Below are positions 22,196 through 34,111 of a stretch of 64,000 nt of DNA, piece by piece. The position numbers were made by a program, and so were the translations under genes. Each line of letters starts with the position of its first letter. The stretch's first letter is position 1. The stretch is taken from assembly GCF_002878395.1 (NCBI RefSeq), contig NC_061119.1, positions 45,730,033 through 45,794,032 on the forward strand, written 5' to 3'. The notes under the pieces were generated by a model. It saw nothing but the letters and a program-made list of their open reading frames with translations, made no database searches and was not told where the DNA came from. Source of the DNA: Capsicum annuum. Its lineage: Eukaryota > Streptophyta > Magnoliopsida > Solanales > Solanaceae.

Positions 22196-24900
22196 ATATC
22201 CACTACGAAAAGGACTTTCATCTTCGAAAGTTAATGGATAGAAAGTTCTCAAAAGCTCGAAAGGATAGGGTACTGAGCCTGCATGCATGAAGCAAAACTT
22301 CCTAAATAACCTCTAAGAAGAGAGAACACTTCCAAGGGATTTTTCCACAGGTATCCCTTTTTCAACCAACCTCCGTACTTTACTTCTCAAAAGCCAAAAC
22401 TCAACCACCGCCACCAACTGGACTTTAACTGAACCGATAAAGGCTGATCCACACAAATCCAAACCACGACACGCTGATACCACACAACACCTGCACAACC
22501 CAAAAAAATCTTACCCAAGCCAAAGAAAAGCCAAGGCACGAGTCATGCAATGAACTCAAATCCATATATAACCTTCTTTTGCCTTTCCAAACCTGCTACC
22601 TGCTCCAAACCAATCAGACACTCACTTGAGTCCTGTTCGCACAACCTCATCACCATAATCTTGCAGAATGAAAGCTAATCTATTGAAAGTCCACATGGAA
22701 AATATGAGAATTAGCCTATAAGGTGCTACTTGGGCATACAAATAGAGAGAACTAAGGTATGTAATCTATGCCAAACAACTGGTCCGAATGATAATCAATG
22801 CTGAAATCCAGAAGTATAAAGCATAACTACTCATCATTGAGCGATACACTCCAGGATGTTCCATCAACTGAGAATAAAACCAAGCCGAATCCAACTCGAG
22901 CATACTACTCCTGCCGAGTGGATCATCCAAAATCTTTATGAAGATAGAAAACTCAGGGTCAAAGTTGAAGGAAACAATACCGTATCTATGACTATAATCT
23001 GAACACCTAACAGCCATAATATATCTGAACTTAAAAAGATAGGATAGGTAACCATTGAGTAGGCTCAGCCAGCCCATAGATGAAATCCTAAATGATATAA
23101 ATCTAAAGATTAAGGTTGCGCTCAAGATCTACAACTCCAAGCTGAAATCTCAAAACTGAGGCTGAATTTCTTGATATCAACTACCTAGACCAGACCTGAA
23201 GATGGGCAAGCATTCATACTCCAAATCTATCATAACTTTCCAATCTCCATTCCAAAGTGTCAAGTCCAAAATAATGTCAAATACTAAAGTCTACCTGACC
23301 ATTTAAATTAGACAAATCCTTATTAAGTCATGCCAGATTAAAAAACAAAATGTACCTGAACCACAAAATCATTACATAGGATAAATCACTGGCTGAAAAT
23401 ACAAGAAATCAACTCCATATCTTTTGGAGGTCATAGACCACCAAAACATACTCAAGAACTCACCAAGGCCAAAAACCATACAAGTAATAGTAAAAATTTT
23501 AGAAACTCAGAGTGATGCTACTTTAACAGAAAACTAATCAATCCAACACTCTATCTCGATAAAGAATAACCAAGCATATATCACAAAGAAGAAGCACTCT
23601 ACCAAGTCTCATTAGGCCAAACTAATTCTGAAATAAGGATTTCCTGAATCCACCTAAATAGGATAATCTTAAGTCAATCAAACCATAAATCACCCCACCG
23701 AGGAAGAAAGTACCAAGCTCGACAACAATGTCAAGGTTAAGACCACTACCATAACAGGGACCAAGCAACTCCAGCTAAAGAATTTCCAATCTTCAACTTA
23801 GGAAGCAGTCACAGGAAATATTACCTATCTCCAACTCTCTTAACTCCACTAGAACAAGAACTGCATTACGATGAGAATAAAGTATCCAGTCTCCACATCA
23901 ATATCAAAAATACACCATAACAATGAGACAAACCTGATAATACTGAAAGATGAATCTAAAACCTCTCAAGGTCATCATAAAACCACTCTCGGGAGATGAA
24001 CAGGTCAAATCCAGAGAATGAACCTTAAACTGGACAACCTTAGAAATAGGCTACATAAAGAAGGATAGCCAAAATAAAAACCTTCACAACCTAGGAGGCA
24101 AGTCTAGGAATCCCAAACTCAAGAATGGGTGATAGAGCCAATTTGCCTGCTCTAGAACTATAACGGAACTATAGAAGGTCAACTTAACTTCAATACCATA
24201 ATCCACTCCCTAACCAATCTAGCACAACCAACAAAAGAAGAAATAACCAATCCTCATTCGCTATAGAAGAGAAATCATCCTACCAAACTATAGTTGCTCA
24301 AACCAACAAATAAGAATAGTTAGAAATAGTATTCTTACTAGACAACACTAGTCTAATCATCTACCAAGAGAGAATCGATAGCATCAACCAATGACAATAA
24401 TAACAACAATAATATAAATATCAAAATAAGGGAATAGGCGGTACCAAAATGAAAATCAATTGCAAGTACCACTCTAGGGCTACAATGAGGCCAATATGCA
24501 AAGGTAAATAGGACTCAAACGTGAATGCTACACCCATAAGGGAAAATATCAATATAGATTTACTCCATCCACCACTAAATGAAATCATATTTGAGGTAGT
24601 CATATAATCATAAACTCTATAACGAGGCACACAATAATCAATATGATTTTATCAAGGCATATAATCATCAACAGGTATGAGAACCCCAATACACATAAAT
24701 AAAGGGTATAAGTAGGAAATAAGAGTTTACCTATCACAATGGAATCCAATGTCACATATTTGATATATCTAAGAGGGAATAAATCTGAATTGGTTTAAAC
24801 TCGTATCGATTGACTAAATCTTAATTGAGTTGCCAAGTGCACAACCCTGACTGAGGGTGCTACAACTTTGTGAGACTGCTTTGAATGAGCTAAGGACTAA
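22196..24900 (-). pseudogene. Internal region of chromovirus element 2, coding content not recognisable
   Basis: About 2.7 kb where pol should lie on the minus strand. I find no RT, RNase H, integrase or chromodomain motif. The longest ORF (23125-22766, 119 codons) has no recognisable motif. Either the element was a non-autonomous form without pol, or pol has decayed or been replaced. The distance from LTR to gag is too short for a complete Tekay-type pol. Confidence 0.5.
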
Positions 24901-25980
24901 TAATCCAATGTCAGAGACACTCTCTGGACCAGTGATCGATCTCTCTATAGTCATAACAAACCCCAGAAACTCTAACGTGATGAGAAACACGAGCGGTCCA
25001 ACTGACTTTAAGAGCACTCTCTACTACCATGATCATTCTTCCACAGTCATAACATATCTCGAGAACTCTAGACTTGCAAAAAACATATGCTAATTTTAAT
25101 TGAACAACCAACTCATTTTTGGGGCACTCTTTAGACCAATGTCCCATCTTAACACAACTAAAGCAAGCTCTTGCAATACTTTGAGGTGCTACATGCCATG
25201 GTCTAGAATGACTATCATGGCTTAAAGACCTATACCAAAAGCTCTGTAAGGTCTAACAAGAACTGTGCCCTCTATAACTGCCATGACTAACCTGAGTGTC
25301 ACCTATAGTCTAAAATGCTACCTGCGTAGAACCGATAGGATGCAACTGAAGCTGGCCTCTATTGGAAGGATCCTTACTATAGAATGGAATACTAATGACA
25401 CTGAATGGGACATAACCTCTTACCGCTACCTCCATAAGTCTCTATACATGCTCTTTAAGGCCCTCACATGATCAACAACCCAAGAGAAGGAAGACCCAAC
25501 TACTATCAAGTGCTCTGATGCCAAATGGAGTGGCAATCCTAATCCTCTAATAAATCCATACACTATGTCCTTCTGAGAAGAATATAACACAAGAATATGG
25601 TTGGCCTACTTAAGAAACTCAATCTCGTACTCAGAAATAAACAAAGTACCTTGCTAAACACTAATAAACCCAACTTTGGCATAAGAACTGCTCGGTGAAC
25701 CCAATATTATCCCTGGCTGTGAGGTGTCCATAAAGATACTTTGGATTCTAATTGCTGAACCTTGAAGGGCTGAAGAACTCAGGAACGCTACCAGAGACAG
25801 GGCTAGTCCCAATTTATCTGACTAATGTTGAAGATCTTTGATATCCATCCCTAACTCTCTGGTCCGATGCTGCACTAAAACTTTGAAAATGTGTGGCGAA
25901 GTCTCATCCATATTTGTCAATAACCTCATGTCATCCACCTGGGATATAATAGAGTTAAAGAATGTGCTTGAGGCTCATAG
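24901..25980 (-). pseudogene. Gag of chromovirus element 2
   Basis: On the minus strand a retrotransposon gag domain is visible through several frames: QGTLFISEYEIEFLK, DIVYGFIRGLGLPLHLASE and SFSWVVDHVRALKSMYRDLW (about 25660-25435). It is followed by a zinc knuckle C-F-S-C-V-K-M-G-H-W-S-K-E-C at 25124-25165 with all four ligands intact. A partial second copy of the knuckle-like text (YDYREIDHWSRECL) lies near 24915. Frameshifts break the gene. Confidence 0.8.
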
Positions 25981-26126
25981 CAATACGGACACACGACAAG
26001 GAGTTAAAAAATAAATTTCCTAAGAAGGCCATATAGACTTTCGAAGATAGGTTATAGAAGTCTCCGCATTGATCCTCAAGACTCTACTAGACACTTAGCT
26101 ATTGTACTAACACATTGGTGAACCTA

Positions 26127-26139
26127 GGCTCTAATACCA
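26127..26139 (-). other. tRNA-Met primer binding site of element 2
   Basis: The minus strand reads TGGTATTAGAGCC, one change from the initiator tRNA-Met complement. It lies three bases from the LTR edge. This fixes 26143 rightward as the 5' LTR and the minus strand as the coding strand. Confidence 0.88.
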
Positions 26140-26142
26140 ATT

Positions 26143-28721
26143 TATCACGACCTAATTTTTTAGGTCATAATGGAGCCTACTATTACCCACTAGTAAGTAA
26201 TTCAACTCGTAGTTCAAAACTACTAGTAACAAAATACCAACAAAGATGAAGAAAAAATGCAGATTAAATGGAATAAAATACTGAAATACATATGATAATC
26301 CTAAAACCTGGTGAAATTAGTACAAGAGCTTCTACTGTTAATAAGGATGTAAAATGAGGTACTAAATAAAATATACAGATACAACCGTATCTTAATACAT
26401 CATAGAGATCAATCTAGTACATAAGAGGGAGAAAAGTAATACTTTGAAAGTCAAGAGCTTACCCTGTGTTTATGAACCATGGCTGCTCCGCACGATGTAC
26501 ACAACACCGGCAATAACCTGTACTATAATTTACAGGCTGCAGAAGTATAATATGAGTACCAAACACGTGGTGCTCAGTAGGTAACTGCCAACTAAGCTCT
26601 AGAGATAATACTAATATATATAACATTTAAACAGAAATAGAAACTACATCCAAATATCCAACAACCACATAGTTAAGCTAGTAAGATAATAAAGATAAAC
26701 TATCCTACTCATACCCAAAAATTAATATAATAAGGCTAAGGAAGTATGAAGGATGAACTATCCTATTCTATCCATACTTGAAAACCTCAATATTAAGCCG
26801 TATATCAATGGCCAAAAGATAAATAAAGGGTGAAAAGAGGATATATAATAGTATACAAGGCCAATAAATGAATATACCATCTGAATATATGAAGGAAAGA
26901 AGGGATATACGGTATACCATAGCTATATGTGTGTATATATATATATATAAACAAGGTCCACTCATAATATAACTTAAATCATCAGACTAACATTTTTAGG
27001 GCCTCATAATTATAGTAGGAACTAGTGGTAGAATAAATAGGATCTCTAATCCATAATCTAAACATGAGATAATTATCCATAATAAAGTAACTATAAGGTA
27101 AAAGAACCTAAATTATACCTGGAATCTCAATACCAATCGAATCATAGTCAACCTATTAGAAACCAACAATAATAACAATAATAATACAAATAAGATAATC
27201 GCTAGTCTGATCAAATATTACCTAACCAGGACCTTTGATAAAGAACCACCATCATAGGCTCAGAAGGTTCAATCAATACTCAACAAATAATATTTTAGGC
27301 CTATACATATGCAACCCCCATAAGGCTGATGGTGAAAGCTCCACGCAATATACTGCAAGTAACACTCATACCTATACCTATGTAACCCCTCATAAGTCTG
27401 ATAGATATAGGCGTATACTAGTGATAGGAACATGCAAGAATGAAAGCCAAGGCATAATTCATAATACCATAAATGATTTAAATACCAAAAAGTAACTCAG
27501 TGTATTACTCATCTCATTAATCTCATTATCAACCATCAGACTTAGCGAAAAACCCATATCATCAATATCATTATCACCCATTAGACTTAATTTAGAGCTC
27601 GTATCATCAACATCATCATCAACCACCAGACTTTATCCAATCTATTGTCTGGGGAAATTTTAGGACTAAACCATCATAGAAGTGCAGAAGGGGTCGAAAT
27701 CTATCTCAATCGAAATAACTAGTAGTAACAAAATCATCGACCAAAATCTATCTTGGCCAAATCTTTAAGGCACCATTTTTAAATCTCAATGCACATAACT
27801 CATCCATTAGGATGGTATGATTCCCATTATGAAGAAATCTTTTTTTTTAAAAGTAAAAGGTGTGATTTAATCCCGTTTTAGGAAAAATAGTTGTAAAATC
27901 ATATTTTAGTTGGACTCGTACCATTTACCATATTTAGTGATTGTGAATGTACAGAATCTATGCATGCCATCACCAGTATTCAAATAATAAAATCATAAGT
28001 CTTCATATGTTGATAAGCTATGACCATATCCTTTAAAATGATACACCATTTCTAAAAAGCCAAATAAGACCCATATTGCCATACATCAGGTCGGGTCAAA
28101 TTTTAGGTCAAGAACGGCCCCACAGGGCCCGTAAATAGAATCTAAAATTTAATTTGTCATGAGGTACCTCTAAGGATAAAGAATGTATGCTCAAAATTTG
28201 AGCACAACAGGTCACAAATTGGGTCTCAAATCGACCCTCAAAGTTTAGGAATTCAAAGCCCTAATTTCTAAAAATTTACCATGGATTTGGATGAAAATCA
28301 AAGGGAAAATCAATGGTAATTGAACAAAAAGGATTAGGCTAGTTACCTTAGCTTACTTGTATGATTCCTACTCTTTTACCCTTTTTGAGCTCTAAACTTG
28401 GTGTAAATATGGTGGAAAGAATATTAGAAAATTAAATGGGAGAAGAGGGTTAAATATGGGGTTGAGAGTCTTTATCGCAACTCAGATATAGCAATATTGA
28501 TCTAGCAAAGGGCATAAATTGCATCTCGCAATCACAATTTACCCTTTTTGATTGCAGTCACACCATTAACTTGGTGCATCGGATTTTTCTACGTCTGAAA
28601 TGGACTCCAATCCAGTTTTTGAGATTCGTTCAAAATTTTGAGCACACAAACAAACTATGCCACCATACTAAATTCGACGTTCTAGATTCAATAGAACCAT
28701 CAAAACTTTCATCCGCGATTA
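26143..28721 (-). repeat. 5' LTR (copy B) of element 2, truncated
   Basis: This starts TATCACGACC, a mutated TGTCA end, beside the primer site and matches LTR A through GAGCTTCTACTNTTAATAAG, the zone near 26930 and the segment 28090-28715. Similarity to A ends at about 28721, where plus-strand gypsy RT begins without a gap. Compared with A it lacks about 0.9 kb. Confidence 0.85.
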
Positions 28722-29080
28722 GCTTTAAGATTCTAAGTTCTTTTCTAAGTTTGACCTTCGGTCGAGTTATCATCAGTTGAAAATTAGGAAGGTGGATAGT
28801 ACTAAGACTGATTTCCAAACTCAATATGGTCATTTTGAGTTTTTGCTGATGTCCTTTGGTTTCACAAATTCTCCGACGATATTTATGGATCTTATAAATT
28901 AGGTTTTCTATCAATTTTTGGACTTGTTATCATTGTATTTATCAATGATATTTTGGTGTATTCTAAGAGTGAGGTAGATTATGCTGATCATATCTATTTG
29001 TTGTTGTAGACACTTAAATAGCAACAGTTGTATGCTAAATTCTCTAAGTGTGAGTTCTGGTTTATGCTGTGACTTATCTG
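28722..29080 (+). pseudogene. Reverse transcriptase, 3' part, of chromovirus element 3
   Basis: Plus-strand Ty3/gypsy RT starting at [18 protein letters not shown], with the first catalytic Asp intact, then [20 protein letters not shown]. An in-frame TAG stands where Gln or Arg is usual in the following MNxVF motif. The FxDD region is still recognisable after a frameshift (about 28930-28960). The 5' half of the element is absent: the palm domain begins mid-motif at the junction with LTR B. Confidence 0.88.
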
Positions 29081-29872
29081 GGATATATTTTTAGTGAAGG
29101 GATCATCGTAGATCCACAAAAGGTGGCAGTGGTTAAGAAGTGGAACAGACCCACGACCTCAACCAAAATTCGGAGCTTCTTGGATTTATTCGATTATTAT
29201 AGAAGGTTTGTGGAAAGTTTTTCTACTATTTCTGCCCTATTGACTAAGATGACTCAGAAGAAGGTAAATTTTTTATGGTCTGGCATTTGTGAGGGTAGTT
29301 TTGATATGTTGAAGAATAAGTTAACCTCAGCTCTGGTATTGACTCTGCCTAAGGTCACTAAAGGTTTTATTGTCTATTGCGATGCGTCTTGGGTGGGATT
29401 GGGCTATATATTGATGTAACACATAAAGGTGGTTTCTTATGCTTCTAGACAGTATAATGTTTATGAGAAGAATTACTTGACTTATGATTTGGAATTATTG
29501 GCTGCGGTTTTTACATTGAAGATCTGACGCCATTATTTGTATGGGGTTCATGTTGACAATTGTTCTGACCATTAGATCCTGCATTACATGTTTACTCATA
29601 AGGAGCTAAATCTCAGGCAAAAAAGATGGATTGAGTTGCTCAAGGACAATGACATGAGTCCTTATTATTATCCAGGTAAAGCTAATATAGTTGCTGATAC
29701 TCTTAGCAGGTTGTCCATAGGAATCTTAACTCATTTTGATGAGGCAAAGTGGGATTTAGTAAAGGATATTCATTGGTTAGCTAATCTTGGAGTCTGCCTC
29801 TTAGATTTTGAGGATGGTAGTGTGATTGTTCAAGAGGTGGCAAAGTCATCTCTTGATGCAAATCAAGAATGA
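29069..29872 (+). pseudogene. RT thumb and RNase H of element 3
   Basis: The piece at 29069-29419 has YLGYIFSEGIIVDPQKV, the chromovirus HxVS-equivalent, then YRRFVESFSTISALLTKMTQK. The RNase H start IVYCDASWVGLGYILM keeps its catalytic Asp. After a stop the frame continues VVSYASRQYNVYEKNYLTYD and LELLAAVF. A TGA stands for the usual Trp before RHYLYG. The 29588-29872 piece has WIELLKDNDMSPYYYPGKAN and VVADTLSR-like text. Order and motifs are typical of Tekay/Del. Confidence 0.9.
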
Positions 29873-29879
29873 CGTGGGT

Positions 29880-30700
29880 AGGCAGAAGGTAATGGTTTTC
29901 TAAATTGGTGGTGATGGTATCTTGAGATCCCAAGGAAAATTAAGTATTTTCTATATTGATGGGTTACAGGAATGAACTTTGGCTGAAGCTCATGAGTCAC
30001 GTTATTCGGTTCATCTTGGTTCGACAAAAATGTATCATGATCTTAAGGTGATTTATTGGTGGAATAATATTAAGTAGGATATGTTCAATTTAATGGCTGT
30101 GTATTGTGTTTCATCAAATGAAGGTGGAGCACTTAAGGGCCGATGGGTTAACTCAAGAGATTGAGTTATTGGTATAGAAATAGGTAATAATTACTATACT
30201 ATTTGTTGCCGGTTTTTTGTGGTCTCACTAATAATTTGATTCAATTTGGGTTATTGTGCATATGATGACTAAGTTTGCTCACTTCTCTCCAGTGAGGACT
30301 AATTTTTCTTCTGTAGAGTATGCTAAGTTATTTATTGAGGAGATTGTGAAGTTACATGGTGCTCCATTTTCCATTATATGTAATCGATGTACTCTGTTCT
30401 CATCTTACTTTTGGAGGTTATTTTAAAAATTTTTGGGGAATAAGGTAACCATTAGTACCGCTTTCCACCCACAGACAGATGGTCAAGAAGAAAGGATGAT
30501 TCAGGCCTTGGAAGATATGCTTCGGGCTTATGTAGTTGATTTTTGTGGTAGTTGGGTTGACCACTTGCCCTTATATAATTTGACTATGACAACAATGATC
30601 ACTCTAGCATTAGTATGGAACCGTTTGAGGCCTTATTTTGTAGGAGGTGTAGGTCTCCTATTGGATGATTTAAGGTCGGTTAAAATAAGTTAGTTGGCCC
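29880..30700 (+). pseudogene. Integrase of element 3
   Basis: The zinc-binding region begins AHESRYSVHLGSTKMYHDL (about 29985-30040), followed by WW and a stop in place of a Gln or Arg. The core is read from about 30240 (DSIWVIVHMMTKFAHFSPV, with the first Asp position altered to His). It continues through KLHGAPFSIICNRCTLF, where the second Asp of the usual SDRG motif is Asn, to TISTAFHPQTDGQEERMIQ, which keeps the third acid. It is dead. Confidence 0.87.
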
Positions 30701-31271
30701 TGATTTGGTTCACCAACCCATGGAGAATATGAAGGTGATTTGAGATAGACTTAAGGCCACCCAAAGCCGTTAAAAGTCCTATACAGATATGAGGTAAAAG
30801 GAGTTGGAGTTCAATGTTGGTGATTGGGTATTCTTGAAGGTATCTCTTATGAAAGAAGTAGTATGGTTTGGTAACAAGGGGAAAATCAAACCCCATTATG
30901 TTGGTCCGTACTTGGTTTTGAAGATAGTTGGTAATGTTACATATGAATTAGAGTTTCCATCTAGTTTAAGCTCCATTCATCCAATGTTTTATGTTTCAAT
31001 ATTGAGGAAGTGCATGGGTGATTCTTCAATAGGTGTCCTTTGGAGGAGGCGGGTATTTCAAATTCCTCATTCTATGAGAAACTCCCAATTTGAGATTTTG
31101 GATCGACAAGTCCGTCGGTTATGGACCAAGGATGTGGATTTGGTAAAGGTTCTTTGGAGGAACCAAAAGATTGAGGAAGCTACATGGGAAACCGAGGAGG
31201 ACATAAAGTCCAAGTATCCATTCTTGTTCCCCATTTCAAAAAATTGTGCTCGAGGTATATATATTCCCTAA
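30700..31271 (+). pseudogene. Integrase C-terminus with chromodomain, element 3
   Basis: The 155-codon ORF at 30804 has NVGDWVFLKVSLMKEVVW, the GPF-like module KIKPHYVGPYLVLKIVGNVT, HPMFYVSILRK, and an intact-looking chromodomain (EILDRQVRRLWTKDVDLVKV, then LWRNQKIEEATWETEED). Chromodomains are thought to steer chromovirus insertion to marked chromatin. This stretch is the best-preserved coding piece of the element. It overlaps the decay zone of integrase upstream and ends before the polypurine tract. Confidence 0.92.
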
Positions 31272-31417
31272 CATTTTATTTTCTGACATTGCTAAAGAAA
31301 ATTTTGATTTCCATGGTATCTTTGTTTTCTATCTTAGTTAGAGGTAAGTGTGGTTGTGTTTAGAGTCAAATCGTGCCAATAAATGCCTTGTCCTATAATT
31401 TAAGGACAGATGATCCT

Positions 31418-31434
31418 GAGGGGGTGAGGGAAAA
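31418..31434 (+). other. Polypurine tract of element 3
   Basis: GAGGGGGTGAGGGAAAA lies immediately before TGTAACACC, the LTR start. This is the expected plus-strand primer. Confidence 0.85.
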
Positions 31435-33523
31435 TGTAACACCTCGGATTTTTGGTCCTTTAAAATTTCTAAAATTTTATCCCTAGTGCCTTGACTACGA
31501 CTTACCCTACGAGTCATAGGGAGTCTTGATGAGTCATTGGACCCAATCATAACCTAAAAAGTAAGTGTGTGACTAAGTTATGTTTTGAGTATGAGTGTCT
31601 CACTAAGAGTCATAAGGACTCATTACAAGTCGTTGGGTGTAAATGGTAGGATGTCCAGTGTTTACCCCGAATGGGTTTTGTGTTGACTAAGACTGGACCC
31701 TACAAGTCGTAGCAATTGAGTCATAGGGTTAACAATATGTGGGTGCCCTGGAAATTGTATTGGCTATGATTTGTGGTAACGAGTCGTAATAAGACATTAC
31801 GAGTCGTATGGTGACCCGTAGTCACTGTATACTATATTTTAGCATTTAAATTCAGGGTATTTTGGATAATTCCCTCCTCACCCAATTAAAACCCCATGTT
31901 GATAAAGCACTTAAGAGGGGTTATTTCTCATTAATAGAGTAATTAAACACATCCAAAAGCTCTCTCAAGTTTCTCTAGAAGCCATACTTCCAAGAGGTAG
32001 ATCATCTAAGGACTCAACAATGGAATTCTCTCGATAAACTTTGAGTAACTGTTGTCTATGTGATTTTTCATGTTTTTCCCTACATGGGTTATGTTTGAAT
32101 AAGGTTTTAAAATTAATTTAATGCATGTGTATTGGGAATAAATTATAGGATTGTGATTTCCCCAAACTTGTGACTTTTGAAGTGGTTATGACCTCAGTCA
32201 TATATTGTGAAGTTGGTTTTTGAATATGAAAAGTATGCATATTGAACTACTCTTAAACTATTGCATAAAGTGAAAAGTAAATAAAGCATAATGGTTTTTA
32301 AATTGAACATTAAGTTGTTGTGTAATTCCCCAAGTTAATGTATAATTAAACCAAAGGGATTGTGAATTCCCCCAAGTGATGTAACTGGTTTGGCATGTTG
32401 ATATTACCTTGCAAGTGTCGTTGGTATGATAATACCAATAATATATGCCTTAATGTGTAATTGGTTCAATAAATGGGAATGCGCGATACTTGTTTTAATT
32501 GGGCTTTAATGAGGATTATGTAGCTGAGTCATGAAAGTGGAGGTCTCGAGGGACCAATACTAGAAACCACGATTGCCGATAGAGGGGGCTCATAAAACTT
32601 GGTGGTTCGAGTCCCCCTTATTATTATTATATAATTGAGAGGTTCAAGCCCCCACATTATATTACATGATTTGGTGCTTGTATCACCTTGATATGCCTGG
32701 AGGTTCGAGTCTCCCATAATGCATATGTAAACTCTCTAGTTTGTGCGGCCGCATGCACTAGGGCCCTACCAGCTGAGGCAGACCTGGGCCCATATTGCCC
32801 TGGATGCCTTTTTATGTTATAACGGTTGAGCTACACAATCCATACTAAAATTTTAAAGTGCATATTAAGCCTTGTTCCCTATCCTGACATGTGATATATA
32901 TATATATATGTGTGTATTTGATCAGGTGCATTGGTTTTGAATGATTTTGAACTATTGATCACGATATTATGTTATCCTTATCCCTGAGTTACATGCTAGT
33001 GTTCTCCCCACAAATCGTCCCTAGATGCTATATCCCCGTGTGATGAAGGCACCAGAGATACTTTTACTTTTCCTATGCAGAGTTAGGTGAATCGACTCGA
33101 TTCGTCGGTTCGTTGTGGTGAAGTGGTGAGCCTCTATTCTTCAGAAGGCTTAGACATTTCATCAGTTCTTATCATAAATTAGAATCGAGAGTTTTCATTG
33201 TCATCAACATTATCTTTTTCATTGTCATCTGTCAGCGTCGGGGACATGTCCCGACCAAGACTGAGTTTTGATTCTTTAATTAAAAGTCTTTGTGGATTAC
33301 TGTGGAACTGGGTGATATTAGTTGGTTGTTTGGTTAGTTACTGGTTATTGGTCATAGACTTATCTTTTATTCTTTAATCTCACCTTGTGTTATCTTGTTA
33401 TATGTTCAAATTTATCCGACGTTGGGGATGTTGTGTTCGCTTGGTTATGTGCAGAGGGTTGTCTCCGGTTCATGTGGGACTTAAGATTTCCGTTATGTCC
33501 AGGCCCTAGTTCGGTTTGTTACA
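31435..33523 (+). repeat. 3' LTR of chromovirus element 3
   Basis: This 2,089-bp LTR runs from TGTAACACCTCGG to TTGTTACA. Its position after chromodomain and polypurine tract makes it the 3' LTR. No 5' partner exists in the window because the element is cut at 28722. A (TA)n/(TG)n microsatellite lies at about 32889-32916. ORFs inside (31550-31338, 32717-32529, 33385-33621) are incidental. Confidence 0.9.
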
Positions 33524-34111
33524 ATGTTCCTCATACTTATGGAGTATTCAAATTAAAGAAAAACCATTTTCAAGCTTTACCGATAAAAACTCCACAACCT
33601 ATTTTGAAATCAAGAATTTAAAGTTATTTTAACGATAAAATAGATAGGAAAATGATAATTATATAGAAAAATTACCCATGAAAGAAATCTCAAAAATTCC
33701 GTTGGAATCGCCTAAATCTAAGCTCCCAAGCCCCCAAAATGGTAAAAAATTGAGTTTTGATTTTCAACTTGGGTGGAAATCATGAAAGTTCTTGAGAAAT
33801 GGGGAAAATAGAGTTTTAAATATAGAGAAAATAATTATACGAGAAAAACACATAAAAAATCATTAAAATCGGAGCTTTCTCTCTTTCAAAGTGTCAAAAA
33901 TACGAATTTGGGTTTTATACTCAGCGATGGCGGCTTAAACGGCACATTGACCGCTAAAGCGGTCTGATCAAAAGGTAAAAATACTGCTAAAATGGTCATA
34001 TTGTCGCTTTAGAGATTGGTCAAATGGTCAATGGCTGCTAAAGCGGCCACACTAGCACCAACAATTTTCAAAACTTGGTTTTGATCCTCGAAATTTATCT
34101 GAAACCATATG
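33524..34111 (-). repeat. LTR-like fragment
   Basis: This has the texture of a chromovirus LTR read on the minus strand, with repeated CTAAAGCGG/CCGCTTTAG words at 33940-34050 like the GC-richer zones in neighbouring LTRs. The ends are missing, as the Tat-like LTR starts at 34112. The assignment is tentative. Confidence 0.45.

Noticed and set aside
22766..23125. 119-codon minus-strand ORF as a membrane protein gene
   Set aside because: Hydrophobic but without motif, start context or neighbours; it lies inside a degenerate retroelement.
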